DNA of 64,000 bases from HK1 sp965220535 (GCA_965220535.1 OZ244833.1:3038001-3102000); one strand, 5' to 3'; shown: positions 1 through 10,182, counted from the stretch's first letter. A program made the numbers and translations. The notes: generated from the letters alone by a model not told the origin.

Positions 1-3000
1 CGTGAAATGCCTGCTCGAACGAACTTCGCAAGTCAGGCCCAAGCCCTCCCACCGATAGCCGATGCCTCTTGCCAGTTCTTCCGATTGCAAATGCCTCGTG
101 TTCAGGCGCTCGATGCGCCCCAAACTCCACTCGTACCTGCTCCCGTCGTCCGTGTAGCACACGAAGGAGGTCTCGAAGCAATCCCCTTCTTGCGAGTTGC
201 AGCGAATCCGGATATTCGATTCATCCGACGAATCCGGCGAGGGAATCGATTCGATATCCGCCCGATGGACTCCGCCTTCGGCAACGCTTCGAATCATCGC
301 GCTGTTGTTGACCAACACCCCGTTGCCCGAGCGCGTCCACACCTGCGAGCCGATATTTGCGCTGCTCCGAAGGGCGCATCCCAAACGACCTTTGCCCGAC
401 CAAGACTTTCCTCCGGTATAGGCTTGGATATCCTGGACCGAAAGAGAGGCCGTTCCCCAAGCGGGGATGGGCTGCGGGAGCCTTCCTTGGAAGACTTCCC
501 CGTCCGCTTGGGCGGAGCAATCCAAAGCGACGGAGCAAGGAGAATCCTGCAGGCATCGAATCCGAAGGGTCGCGCTGTCGCCCGAGGTCGGGGGCGGGAG
601 GGCGAGGGCTTGGCTTCGAAGCGACTCTTTGTCGTTATCCCTGACGACGACGCTTCGAAGGATTCTTTTGCCGGCGAACTCGAAGGAGACGAAGTGGCTG
701 TCGTCGCTCTTGTCGGAATCCTTGTGGGCGATGATATCGATGGATTGATAGCGGTCCCAATTCGTCGGGGTGAAGACCATCCCTTCGCGGGAAAAACCGA
801 TTCCGAAAGTGTTCGAGGTCTTCGAAATCAGCACCGACACGGTATCCGTCGGTCGTTTGCTGAGTTTGACGGAGACGGTCTGCCTGTCCTCCTCGTCGAT
901 GGTGATATTGCCTGCGGGCAAGAAGACAAGGGTGCCGTCGTAGGGGTTCGTCGTGGGAGGCGTCGTCGGAGAATCGTTATCACGGACGGAAACCGACTTC
1001 GTCACCCGAGGTGCAGTGATTCCGCCCGAAGCGGTGAGGGTGATGGTGTCGGAATCGTTCGTGGTATCGGCGTCTTCGGCGGCGTTGACGGTGACCCGCT
1101 GCCCGGTTCCATAGTTCGAGGTGTCGAAGGTCAGCGAAGACGGGGAAAGGGTGATATCCGAGTTCGTCTTCGTCAGAGAAACCCTTACGTTCGCGTTCGG
1201 TGCGGCGCTGAGGCTGACGTCGAAGCTCCCCGAGCTGCCCTCGGCTATCGTCAGCGTTCTCGAAGGGGTGACCTGAATCGTTCCCGACGGGGTGGAAGAA
1301 CCATCGTTATCGGTAACGGAGACCGACTTTCTCACCTGCGGAGCGGTTATCCCGCCCGAAGCGGACAGGGTGATGATGTCGGAATCGTTCGTGGTATCGG
1401 CATCCTCGGCGGCGTTGACGGTGACCCTTTGTCCAGTCCCATAGTTCGAGGTGTCGAAGGTCAGCGAAGACGGGGAAAGGGTGATATCCGAGTTCGTCTT
1501 CGTCAGAGAAACCCTTACGTTCGCGTTCGGTGCGGCGCTGAGGCTGACTTCGAAAGACTCCGAGCCGCCCTCGTCGATATTCAGCGTCGTTGTATCGGAG
1601 AGAACGATGGTTCCCGAAGGAGCGGGAGCGTCATCGTTATCGGTGACGGAGACCGACTTCGTCACGTTCGGAGCGTCAATCCCGCCCGAAGCGGTGAGGG
1701 TGATGGTGTCGGAATCGTCCGTAGTATCGGCGTCTTCGTCGGCGTTGACGGTGACCGACTTCGCGCCGTAGTCCGTCGTGGTGAAGGTCAGCGAAGACGG
1801 GGAAAGAGTGATATCGTCGTTCGTCTTCGAAAGAGAGACCGTCACGTTCGCGTTCGGTGCGGTGCTGAGGCTGACTTCGAAAGTCCCCGAGCCGCCTTCG
1901 TCGATGCTCAGCGCTCTATTGGCATCGGAAAGAACGATGGTTCCCGAAGGGGCGTCGTTGTCGGTAACGGAGACCGATTTCGTCACATCGTCGGCATCGA
2001 TGCCGCCCGAGGCAGAAAGGGTGATGGTGTCGGAATCGTCCGAAGTATCGGCGTCTTCGGCGGCGTTGACGGTGACCGACTTCGCGCCGTAGTCCGTCGT
2101 GGTGAAGGTCAGCGAAGACGGGGAAAGAGTGATATCGTCGTTCGTCTTCGAAAGAGAGACCGTCACGTTCGCGTTCGGTGCGGTGCTGAGGCTGACGTCG
2201 AAAGTCTCCGAGCCGCCTTCGTCGATGCTCAGCGCTGTATTGGCATCGGAGAGAACGATGGTTCCCGATGGTTTGTCGTCGTCGGTGATGGTGACAGCAA
2301 CCGATGCAGTCTTTGATCGATACTCTTCGGCCGCCGAATCGCCGCTGGCTCTAACTCGGATATTGACAGATTCATCATCCGTATCATCGTCATGGGCCGC
2401 AGAAACGGTCACTGTCTGATATTGATTCCAGACGAAGCTGTTGTTATTTACTGGGTTGTTGGGTACAAAGTTCAGAGAACCCTGATTACCATTGACATTC
2501 GGGTTGGCATCGACGGTGGCAAGTGAGTTGCTCGGGGTAAGGGTGATAAAGACGCCGTCCGAGGGCCGATACCGCAGACGCACTTGGAAGGTGGCTTGTC
2601 CGCCTTCGGTCACGGTCAAGGAGGTGGTGTCCACGTCGATGGCCGCGGTATCCTTATCGTCGACGTCGACCGATTTCGTCACAGGGGTATATCCCGTAGC
2701 GGAAAGGGTAATCGTGTCGGAGTCGTCGACGGCGTCGTCGTCCTCGGCGGCGTTGACGGTGACCGATTTCGCGCCAAACTCCGTCGTGGTGAAAGTCAGC
2801 GATGTCTGGGAAAGGGTGATATCCGAGTTGGTCTTCGCAAGAGAGACCGTCACGTTCGCGTTCGGAGCGGTGCTGAGGCTGACGTCGAAAGTCCCCGAGC
2901 CGCCTTCGTCGATGGTCAGCGCTCTATTGGAATCGGAAAGAACGATGGTTCCCGAAGGGGCGTCGTTGTCGGTAACGGAGACCGATTTCGTCACATCGTC

Positions 3001-3739
3001 GGCATCGATGCCGCCCGTGGCAGAAAGGGTGATGGTGTCGGAATCGTCCGTCGTATCGGCGTCTTCGGCGGCGTTGACGGTGACCGACTTCGCGCCGTAG
3101 TCCGTCGTGGTGAAGGTCAGCGAAGACGGGGAAAGAGTGATATCGTCGTTCGTCTTCGAAAGAGAGACCGTCACGTTCGCGTTCGGTGCGGTGCTGAGGC
3201 TGACGTCGAAAGTCCCCGAGCCGCCTTCGTCGATGCTCAGCGTGTCCGAAGGGGTGACCTGAATCGTGCCCGACGGGGGAGTCGTATCGGTGACGGTGAC
3301 TGTTATATCTTGAGAGTCAGAAGCATTACCCCGCTGATGCTGAAGTCTAACTACGACATTTTCATCTTCGGTATCGTCGTCATCCACAGCGGAGACGGTG
3401 ATTGTATATAACGGCGTTCGCCACCGATAAAAACCTACACCAGGCTCGAATGTTTCCCAATCAGACGAAGAGATGGTAACGCTTTGCGGACTGACCGTGA
3501 CAGCTCCTGGATCTAAACTCGTAATGCTAAAAGTTGCCGTTGTAGTAGGTCGGGTTGCGAGAGTTGTCTCAAGCGATGTTTGCATCCTTATCGTAAAACT
3601 ACCCCCCCCCCCCCCCCTCGTCGAGAGTTAAACTTGTGGGATTAGGGTTAGTAAGCCTTTGCGCAAAAGCCCCGGAAAGCGGAACTATCAACGTCGAGCA
3701 GATAAAGATAGCAGAAAGGATGAGTCGGGTCGGATTCAT
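1..3739 (-). CDS. Secreted Calx-beta repeat protein, frame broken by a G tract, 3' end outside window
   Basis: The ATG at 3739 follows GGAG at 7 nt and opens a clear signal peptide (about 26 residues, cleavage after GAFA). The mature part then begins the first Calx-beta-like unit (SLTLDEGG). Here the coding strand has 16 consecutive G. With 16 G, translation runs into TAG at 3601-3599 after 46 codons. The following frame, from 3603 down to base 1, is open for about 1200 codons and holds eight more units with the same LxIDEGG start and a TVTVNAAEDADT-like end. A tract of 15 or 18 G would join both parts. The last about 200 visible residues form a non-repeat domain with several cysteines. The stop codon lies outside the window. 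Calx-beta repeats are known in extracellular, often Ca-binding, adhesion-type proteins; the exact role is inferred. It lies 70 bp downstream of cpoB on the same strand. Confidence 0.85.
880..3619 (-). repeat. Nine tandem Calx-beta-like coding units
   Basis: Unit starts (the acidic-Gly-Gly motif) lie near 3619, 3240, 2920, 2620, 2232, 1911, 1584, 1254 and 908. Most are spaced 320-330 bp, or about 107-110 codons. Units 2, 3, 5, 6, 7 and 8 are highly similar at DNA level, and the spacing is always a multiple of three. Units 1, 4 and 9 are divergent. The high identity suggests recent unequal exchange. Confidence 0.85.
3602..3617. repeat. C16/G16 homopolymer inside the 5' end of the Calx-beta gene
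   Basis: Sixteen C on the plus strand, read as G on the coding strand, encode a glycine run right after an LDEG motif. The length is one more than a multiple of three, so the current count puts the gene out of frame. Tracts of this length are slippage-prone and are typical of contingency loci in other bacteria. Confidence 0.9.
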
Positions 3740-3809
3740 GGGACTTCTCCGATTGGAAGAGCGGAAAGCAAGCACAGATCTCTCGTGTCGTCGACGATAA
3801 GGCTATCGC

Positions 3810-4706
3810 TCACTGGCTTTGCTGAATGCGCTGCAGACGTTTTTTCGCAAGTTCGGCTTGGGTCGAACCGGGGTGGCTATCGATCAGGCTATCGAGCACT
3901 TTTATCGCCTCTTCCGAGTTGCCGAGGGCGTCTTGGATATAGCCGATCTTCAGCGTGGCCCTCAAAGCGTTCGAATTGCCTGGATGGCGGTCGATCAGTT
4001 GTCTGAAAATTTGCAGGGCGGTATCGTATTCGCGCTTGATATAGTGAGTCTCTCCTAGCCAATAGCGTGCGCTTCCCTCGTAGTTGCCGTTCGGATAGTC
4101 GTCGATGAATTGTCGGAAGGTGATCGAGGCGTCTTCGTAGCGCCTCGCCTTCAACAGGGCGAAGGCGCTTTGATAGGCCTGTTGTTCGGCGATGCTGGCC
4201 GAAAGGTTCGGGCTCGATGCCGGTGCCGACGAGGATGTATCGCTAGCCGCTTCGGTGCCGGCACTGTCGTTCGATTCCCCGGTGGCGGGTTTCGGATCGC
4301 CGGCCGATGAGTCCCCGGCATTCGATGACAGCCTCGATTCGAGCTCTTTCAGTTTTTTGTCGAGTTCCAGATAGGCTTTGATCTGCGTATCGAGGGCCTC
4401 TTCCAAGCGTTCGATCTTATGCTCTTGCTCTTCGACGCGACCCTCGAGATCGCGCACTTCGGCGCTGAGATTTTGCGTCTCGTCGAAGAGGTTCAGCAGG
4501 CTACCGGAATCGAAAAGACGCTCGAGACGTTTGAGACGCTCGTCGATATCGCGGGTATCGGGGACCGGCGAATCGGTCGCGGTCGGCGTGATGATCGCGG
4601 TTTGGGCCAACGAGGGCCTTATCGAAGCGATGCTTGCCGCCGCGCCGAATACCCCCAGCCAGATGAATATTCGTGCCGATCTCATGAGTCTTTCGGGTCT
4701 CGTCAT
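3810..4706 (-). CDS. cpoB: Tol-Pal system protein CpoB (YbgF)
   Basis: A periplasmic coordinator of peptidoglycan synthesis and outer membrane constriction in the Tol-Pal system. A signal peptide is followed by an N-terminal coiled coil (heptad-rich region around RDIDERLKRLERLF to LKELESRL), which in this family mediates trimerisation. A Ser/Ala/Asp-rich linker follows, then three C-terminal TPR units (YQSAFALLKARRYEDA, YWLGETHYIKREYDTA, IGYIQDALGNSEEA). The ATG at 4706 overlaps the pal stop as ATGA, supporting translational coupling; a second ATG at 4685 also precedes the signal peptide. It is the last tol-pal gene, and the phase-variable surface gene follows after 70 bp. Confidence 0.93.
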   Translation of the reverse strand: MTRPERLMRSARIFIWLGVFGAAASIASIRPSLAQTAIITPTATDSPVPDTRDIDERLKRLERLFDSGSLLNLFDETQNLSAEVRDLEGRVEEQEHKIERLEEALDTQIKAYLELDKKLKELESRLSSNAGDSSAGDPKPATGESNDSAGTEAASDTSSSAPASSPNLSASIAEQQAYQSAFALLKARRYEDASITFRQFIDDYPNGNYEGSARYWLGETHYIKREYDTALQIFRQLIDRHPGNSNALRATLKIGYIQDALGNSEEAIKVLDSLIDSHPGSTQAELAKKRLQRIQQSQ

Positions 4707-5503
4707 TCGCGAGAGGTGTAGACGATTTCGACCCGGCGATTGAGCTGCCACGATTCCTCATCCTGACCCTCGATGGCCGGGCGCTCTTCGCCGTAGCTGA
4801 CGGTCTCGAGCTGCGCTCCGGCAGCGCCGAGGAATGCCGTCAGTTGGCGTACCGCCCGCGCTCGTTTTTCACCGAGCGCGATATTGTATTCGCGGGTTCC
4901 GCGCTCGTCGGCGTGACCCTCGAGCCTGACCCGGGCCCCGGGGTTTTCCGCAAGATAAATCGCATGGGCTTCGACGATGGCGCGGGCCTGACCGGGGATG
5001 TCGCTGGAATCGAAGGCGAAGTAGATGATGCGATCCGCCAATATGCTGTCGGGGTCGTCCAAGGGATGTCCCATGCTGCGGGAATCGGAGCCGCCGCTGC
5101 CCGAACCTGAATAACCGCCGGAACTCGTGCCCGATCCCGATCCCGATCCGGAGCCGCTTCCCGAGGACGAGCCGGAGCCCGAATCCGACATGCTGCCGGA
5201 GCCGGAGCCGCTATCCGTTCCCGAGCCCGAGCCGGAACCGGAATCCGACATGCTGCCCGAACCGGAACCGGAATCCGAGCCGGAGCCGGTACCCGTGCCC
5301 GCGCTCCCGGTGCCCGAGGATCCGGCGGAGCTGCCCGTATCGCCGCCGATACCGCTCGATGTGGCGGAGCCGCTGTCGCTGCCCACCATGGTCGGGGCGG
5401 AAGAGGACATATCCTCCGGGCTCGTCGCTTGTTGTCCTCCACAAGCGGCGAGGATGGCGGCGCAGGCGATAGCCGGAGCGAGCCTGAACAGAGATAGGGA
5501 CAT
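4703..5503 (-). CDS. pal: Peptidoglycan-associated lipoprotein Pal with a very long Ser-Gly linker
   Basis: An outer membrane lipoprotein that binds peptidoglycan and TolB. It has a lipoprotein signal with lipobox LAAC near residue 20. The C-terminal OmpA-like domain is complete (YFAFDSSDIP, HADERGTREYN, YGEERP). The start is set by GAGGAGAATT 7 nt before the ATG at 5503. Between the lipid anchor and the OmpA domain lies an unusual tract of about 100 residues made almost only of Ser, Gly, Asp and Thr, including repeats of GSGSMSDSGSGSG. Family members usually have a linker of a few dozen residues, so the protein is about 266 aa instead of about 170. Confidence 0.96.
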   Translation of the reverse strand: MSLSLFRLAPAIACAAILAACGGQQATSPEDMSSSAPTMVGSDSGSATSSGIGGDTGSSAGSSGTGSAGTGTGSGSDSGSGSGSMSDSGSGSGSGTDSGSGSGSMSDSGSGSSSGSGSGSGSGSGTSSGGYSGSGSGGSDSRSMGHPLDDPDSILADRIIYFAFDSSDIPGQARAIVEAHAIYLAENPGARVRLEGHADERGTREYNIALGEKRARAVRQLTAFLGAAGAQLETVSYGEERPAIEGQDEESWQLNRRVEIVYTSRE

Positions 5504-5620
5504 AGTTGAATTCTCCTCGGTTTGCGCATTCAGCCGTCGGGCCATTTGTGATGACTTTCACAAGCCGATGCACCAAGCGGAATCAGCCGCAAGCGGGCTC
5601 GAGCCGATCTAAGATATTCG

Positions 5621-6943
5621 TCAGTCACGATAGGGCGACCATGCCGGCTCGCGCACCCCGTCGGATTGGTCGGCCAGTTGCCGGCGAACGCTTCCGTCAG
5701 CGGAGACCGCCGCAAGCGCCGGTTGCCCCTTGCCGGTAGTGGTAGCATACAGGATCATGCTGCCGTTCGGGGCAAAAGAGGGGGATTCGTCAAGGCTTGA
5801 ATCGGTCAGGATCTGCAGATATCGTGTTTCGAGATCGAGCAAAGCGATCCGAAATTTCGAAGAGCGATCCCGATGGACGATGGCCAGTTTCCTCCCGTCG
5901 GGCGAATAGATCGCACGGGCATTGTAACTGCCTTCGAAGGTGATACGTTGCGCCCGCCCGCCTTGGGAGGGGATCCGGTAGATCTGCGGTCGGCCGCCCC
6001 GATCCGATGTGAAAACCAAGAAACGCCCGTCCGGAGACCATGAGGGCTCGGTGTCGATCGCGTTGTTGCGAGTCAGGCGCCGAAGCTCTCTGGTTTTCAA
6101 ATCCATGACGTAGATCTCGGGATTGCCGTCCTTCGAGAGCACGATGGCCAGGGAATTCCCGTCGGGAGAAAAGGCCGGAGCGCTGTTGATGCCGGCAAAG
6201 GAAACATAGGGTTCCCGCTCGCCGGTGGATACTTCTTGGACATAAATCGCCGGGCGCTTGGATTCGAAGGATACATAGGTCAAAAAGTTACCGTCGGGGG
6301 ACCAAGAAGGGGACATGATCGGGGCGTCGGATTCCAAAACCGCGCGCGGGGCGTGGCCGTCGATATCCGCGATATTGAGGATATAAAGCGGGTTTCCGTC
6401 GGCGCCTTTTTGTTCGGTGATATAGGCGATGCGGGTATCGAAAGCGCCGCGCACCCCGGTGATCTCATGGTAGATCTCGTCCGCGATCTGGTGTGCCACC
6501 CGCCGGGTTTCGCCGGCGGGATAGGTGATGCGAAGGGCGGTCAGCTGGTCTTCCAAGGGCACGTCGTAAAGACGAAATTCGACGATATAAAGACCCTCGG
6601 CCCCCAAAGTGATATTGCCGATGACCAGATAACGGGCCGCGAGCAAGCGCCAATCCCCGAATTCGATATCATCGTGTTTGGTGGGGCGGCTTGGCAGGTC
6701 GGAAAAGGGCAGGGGATCGAAAAGCCCGGTTCCGGCGAGATCGGAGGAGATGATCGAGGCCATATCCACCGGCGGTTTGTCTCGCTCCTCGCCCTTCCAA
6801 GCGAAAGGAATCACCGCGATCGGTTGGCTGGCATCGCTGCCGCGGGTGATCTTGAAGGTGATGACCGCTTGCGCATCGCCGGCCAACAGGAAGGCCGCGA
6901 ATGCCAGCGACAGCGCGATGGCCCTGCCGGATCCGATCGACAT
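5621..6943 (-). CDS. tolB: Tol-Pal system beta-propeller protein TolB
   Basis: A periplasmic TolB with a signal peptide (cleavage near GDAQA), an N-terminal alpha/beta domain (IAVIPFAWKG) and a six-bladed propeller shown by repeated PSWSPDG, PAFSPDGNSLA and EPSWSPDGRFL motifs. It ends in the usual PAWSPY region. Length (440 aa) is normal. It starts two bases after the tolA stop with GGAGG 5 nt upstream. It links the inner membrane TolQRA complex to Pal. Confidence 0.97.
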   Translation of the reverse strand: MSIGSGRAIALSLAFAAFLLAGDAQAVITFKITRGSDASQPIAVIPFAWKGEERDKPPVDMASIISSDLAGTGLFDPLPFSDLPSRPTKHDDIEFGDWRLLAARYLVIGNITLGAEGLYIVEFRLYDVPLEDQLTALRITYPAGETRRVAHQIADEIYHEITGVRGAFDTRIAYITEQKGADGNPLYILNIADIDGHAPRAVLESDAPIMSPSWSPDGNFLTYVSFESKRPAIYVQEVSTGEREPYVSFAGINSAPAFSPDGNSLAIVLSKDGNPEIYVMDLKTRELRRLTRNNAIDTEPSWSPDGRFLVFTSDRGGRPQIYRIPSQGGRAQRITFEGSYNARAIYSPDGRKLAIVHRDRSSKFRIALLDLETRYLQILTDSSLDESPSFAPNGSMILYATTTGKGQPALAAVSADGSVRRQLADQSDGVREPAWSPYRD

Positions 6944-6944
6944 C

Positions 6945-8930
6945 CTAGCCTCCGACCTCGGGGGCGAAGGTGATCTCTATCTCCCGATCGAAAATCGACG
7001 GATCCGAGGGCGGGGGCAGGGTTCCGGTCGCCCGCACCGCCGCTTCCACCGAGCGATCGAAGAGCGGGTTGCCGCTGCTTTTCAACACTTCCACGCTCAC
7101 GATATCGCCTCCGGGCAACTGCTCCACTTTGACCACGCAGCGAAGGCCCTCCGGAGTCCCCGGGGGTTTGATCCACTCGCCCTCGATCTTGCGCCGGATG
7201 GCGTCGATATATTTTTTGCGCGCGGCCTCGATCAAGGCGGCGCGTTCTCTTTCGAGTCTGGCTTCGTCGCTTCGAATCGCATCGGCGAGGGCGAGCTGCT
7301 CCTCTGACCGACGCCGTTCCTCTTCGGCTCTTTGCCGGGCCAAGGCCTCCGCCGCTTTGCGTTCGGCTTCGGCTTTGGCGCGGGCGACCTCCGCCGCTTC
7401 GCGTTCGGCTTCGGCTTTTCGTCGCTCGGCCTCGATGCGCTCTTTGTCGGCCTCGGCGCGTCGCTTTTCGACCTCGATATTTTGCCGATCGATTTCGGCC
7501 TGTTGTCGGGCGTCTTCGGCGGCTTGGCGTTGTTCTTCGGCTTTTCGTCGTGCGGCCTCGACTTCTTCTTTGGCGGCTTCGGCGACTTGTTTTTCCGCTT
7601 CGATGCTTTGTCGCTCGCTTTCGGCTTGTTCGCGGGCGGCTTCGGCCGCCTGTCGCTCTTCCTCGGCTTTTTGCCGGGCGGCCTCGACTCGTTCTTTGGC
7701 GGCTTCGGCGACTTGTTTTTCCGCTTCGATGCTTCGCCGATCGATTTCGGCTTGTTCGCGGGCGAGTTCGGCCGCTTGTCGATCGGCTTCGGCGCGTCGT
7801 TTTTCCGCCTCGATATTTTCCCTTTCGACTTCGGCCTGTTCCCGCTCGGCCTCGGCGCGCCGCTTTTCCTCTTCGATATTTTGCCGATCGATCTCCGCTT
7901 GGGCTCGGGCGAGTTCGGCGGCTTGTCGATCGGCCTCGGCGCGCTGTTTTTCCGCTTCGATATTTTGCCGATCGAGTTCGGCTTGTTGCCGCTCGGCTTC
8001 GGCGCGCCGCTTTTCCGCTTCGACGCGTTGTTTTTCGATCTCGGCTTTTTGTCGCTCGAGTTCGACCCGTCTTCTTTCGGCGTCGATGCGTTGCCGCTCT
8101 TGTTCGAGACGCTCTTTTTCCGCTTCGGCGCGTCGTTTTTCGGTTTCGATGCGCAAGCGTTCGGCCTCGGCCTTTTCTCGTTCGCGTTTGGCGATTTCGG
8201 CCTGCTTTCGTTCTTCTTCCGCTTGTCGTTTGGCCAACGCTTCGGAGCGCCGGCGGTCTTCCTCGGCTCTTCTTGCGGCGGCTTCGGCCAGTTGTTTTTG
8301 CCGTTCGACACGCTGTTTTTCGGCTTCGGCGCGCTGTTTTTCGAGTTCGGCCAGTTTGCGCTCGCTTTCGGCTTTTTCTCGTTCGTCGGCGGCGCGCTGT
8401 CGTTCCTCCTCGGCCTTTCTTTTCTCGGCCTCCAAGCGCTTTTTTTCCGCCGCCGCTTTTTTGCTTTCTTCCTCGGCCTTTTTCTTTTCCGCCTCCAGGC
8501 GTTTTTTCTCGGCCGCCGCTTTTTTGCTTTCCTGCTCCGCTTTCTTTTTCTCGCTCTCCAAGCGCTTTTTCTCGGCGTCGGCCCGTTCTTTTTCTTCCTT
8601 GCGCTTTTTCTCCAACGCCGCGAGCCGTTGACTTTCCTTTTTCTTTTTCTTCTCGAGTTCTTCGATTTCTTTTTCCCGCGCGTCGCGCTCTTTTTCCAGC
8701 GCCGCCAGCTCGGCGGCGCGTTCGGCTTCCTCTTGCCGGCGCAACTCCTCGATTTCCTCGACGATCAGACTTTCGTCGATGATCACCGCTTCGACCGGAT
8801 CCGCCGATGAAAGGACGCGGCTCGGCGAGGAGAAGGGGATGAATTCCAGCCTGAGCAAAATGATCCCGGCGATCGCTGCATGCAGCAAGATCGCGAGGGT
8901 GATGGGTAGCAGGCGGAAAGGCCCTTTCAT
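6945..8930 (-). CDS. tolA: TolA, with a greatly extended helical domain II
   Basis: One N-terminal transmembrane helix (about residues 8-30) anchors the protein in the inner membrane. Domain II (about residues 55-575) is almost only Glu, Lys, Arg and Ala in coiled-coil or single-helix repeats (units such as EAEKRRAEAERQ). The C-terminal TonB-like domain starts about residue 585 (IEGEWIKPP; LRCVVKVEQLPGG; SGNPLFDRSVEAAV). At 661 aa it is much longer than the about 420 aa of enterobacterial TolA. It overlaps tolR as ATGA. Domain II DNA is strongly repetitive, so its length may vary between strains. Confidence 0.95.
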   Translation of the reverse strand: MKGPFRLLPITLAILLHAAIAGIILLRLEFIPFSSPSRVLSSADPVEAVIIDESLIVEEIEELRRQEEAERAAELAALEKERDAREKEIEELEKKKKKESQRLAALEKKRKEEKERADAEKKRLESEKKKAEQESKKAAAEKKRLEAEKKKAEEESKKAAAEKKRLEAEKRKAEEERQRAADEREKAESERKLAELEKQRAEAEKQRVERQKQLAEAAARRAEEDRRRSEALAKRQAEEERKQAEIAKREREKAEAERLRIETEKRRAEAEKERLEQERQRIDAERRRVELERQKAEIEKQRVEAEKRRAEAERQQAELDRQNIEAEKQRAEADRQAAELARAQAEIDRQNIEEEKRRAEAEREQAEVERENIEAEKRRAEADRQAAELAREQAEIDRRSIEAEKQVAEAAKERVEAARQKAEEERQAAEAAREQAESERQSIEAEKQVAEAAKEEVEAARRKAEEQRQAAEDARQQAEIDRQNIEVEKRRAEADKERIEAERRKAEAEREAAEVARAKAEAERKAAEALARQRAEEERRRSEEQLALADAIRSDEARLERERAALIEAARKKYIDAIRRKIEGEWIKPPGTPEGLRCVVKVEQLPGGDIVSVEVLKSSGNPLFDRSVEAAVRATGTLPPPSDPSIFDREIEITFAPEVGG

Positions 8931-9370
8931 TGTTCGTCGTTCCCCTTCCCGGCGGCGTCGGTCATCAGCCCCACGCTCGGGGCTCCGGAGCGCTGCAGTA
9001 TGGTCATCAGGCCGACGACGGATCCGTAAGGGACGTTCCGATCTCCGCGCACGACCACCGATGTCTCGGGGCGATGGCGAAGGAGCGCCGCGACTCGGGT
9101 GGCGAGGGTTGTCGCATCGATGGGGTCGGTGCGATTCTCGCCGAAGTCGAGGTAATAAAGCCCGGCGGAATCGACGCTGACGACCAGCGGCTCTTGTTGC
9201 CGGGTATCGAGCGGTTCGGCCGCCGCCTTGGGGAGATCGACCTTGACTCCTTGGGAAAGCAGAGGGGCGGTGACCATGAAAATCACCAATAGCACCAACA
9301 TCACGTCAATATAAGGAACAACGTTGATCTCGCTCATCGGGCGTCGTCGGGTGCGCGGCCTTTTGTACAT
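8927..9370 (-). CDS. tolR: TolR, proton-channel partner of TolQ
   Basis: An ExbD/TolR family protein of 147 aa. It has a basic N-terminus, one transmembrane helix with the conserved Asp (EINVVPYIDVMLVLLVIFMV; the Asp takes part in proton use), and a periplasmic domain ending in LQRSGAPSVGLMTD. AAGGAAGG lies about 9 nt before the ATG. The stop overlaps the tolA start. Confidence 0.96.
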   Translation of the reverse strand: MYKRPRTRRRPMSEINVVPYIDVMLVLLVIFMVTAPLLSQGVKVDLPKAAAEPLDTRQQEPLVVSVDSAGLYYLDFGENRTDPIDATTLATRVAALLRHRPETSVVVRGDRNVPYGSVVGLMTILQRSGAPSVGLMTDAAGKGNDEQ

Positions 9371-9507
9371 GGATAAGCCTTCCTTTCGGTGGTAGGGTCG
9401 ATATCGTGGCGAAAACGCGAAATTTCAAATCGATGAGCGATAGCCATCGCCGTCGACCGCTTGCGCACCGGATAAAATGCCTCGCTTTGCGTGTTTTCGC
9501 TTCGGGA

Positions 9508-10182
9508 TCAACTGCGACCCTGACGCTGCAAGATGGCCGAAAATTCCTCCACGAAGTTATCGTAGCGGTTGTGCAGCCTTTCGACATCGTGCACCAAGCG
9601 GTTGTAGGCGATGACCGCGGGGATCGCCGCGAACAGCCCCATGGCGGTTGCGATCAAGGCCTCGGAGATTCCCGGGGCGACCATCGAGATCGTGGCTTGC
9701 TGCACCGTTCCCAAGGCGCGAAAGGAATTCATGATTCCCCATACCGTGCCGAAAAGGCCGATATAGGGGCTGGTCGATCCGACCGTGGCGAGAAAGGAGA
9801 GGTGGCTTTCCAGATCGTCGATTTCGCGTACGAGGGCGGTGCGCATCGAGCGCTCCGCTCCTTCGATCATGTCGCGCGGTTCGGAGCCCTCCATATTCTT
9901 CCTCCGGCCGTATTCCTTGAAGCCGGAGTAGAAAATCATCTCCATCCCTTTGAGCAATTCCTGGCGTCGATCCAATCGATTGTAAAGCTCGATGAGTTCC
10001 ACCCCCGACCAGAACTGCTCGTCGAATCGATCCGCCACTTTGATGGTCTGGCGGATGGTGAAGCGCTTGTGAAAGATGACGGCCCATGATGCGATGGAGG
10101 TCACGATCAGCCCGATCATCACGAGCTGAACCACGATGCTCGCTTCGAGCATCAAATTGATGATGGAAAGATCCGTGTTCAA
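9508..10182 (-). CDS. tolQ: TolQ, proton-channel subunit
   Basis: A MotA/TolQ/ExbB family protein of 224 aa with three transmembrane helices: near residues 15-35, and a pair around 130-150 (FLATVGSTSPYIGLFGTVWG) and 165-190. The start is a TTG at 10182 with GAGGAAG 8-9 nt upstream; no ATG fits the conserved N-terminus. A 137-bp gap separates it from tolR. The thioesterase gene ybgC, usual between ruvB and tolQ in this group, is absent; the 264 bp upstream hold no gene. Confidence 0.95.
   Translation of the reverse strand: MNTDLSIINLMLEASIVVQLVMIGLIVTSIASWAVIFHKRFTIRQTIKVADRFDEQFWSGVELIELYNRLDRRQELLKGMEMIFYSGFKEYGRRKNMEGSEPRDMIEGAERSMRTALVREIDDLESHLSFLATVGSTSPYIGLFGTVWGIMNSFRALGTVQQATISMVAPGISEALIATAMGLFAAIPAVIAYNRLVHDVERLHNRYDNFVEEFSAILQRQGRS

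Noticed and set aside
7..2316. 769-codon open frame on the plus strand with regular repeats
   Set aside because: It is the antisense shadow of the Calx-beta repeat gene. The minus-strand frame gives recognisable domains; the plus-strand frame gives an Arg/Gly/Asp-rich sequence with no known fold.
6970..8810. Long plus-strand frames rich in Ser/Ala or Phe/Gly opposite tolA
   Set aside because: They arise from the biased Glu/Lys/Ala codons of TolA domain II. tolA has its signal anchor, TonB-like domain and operon context.
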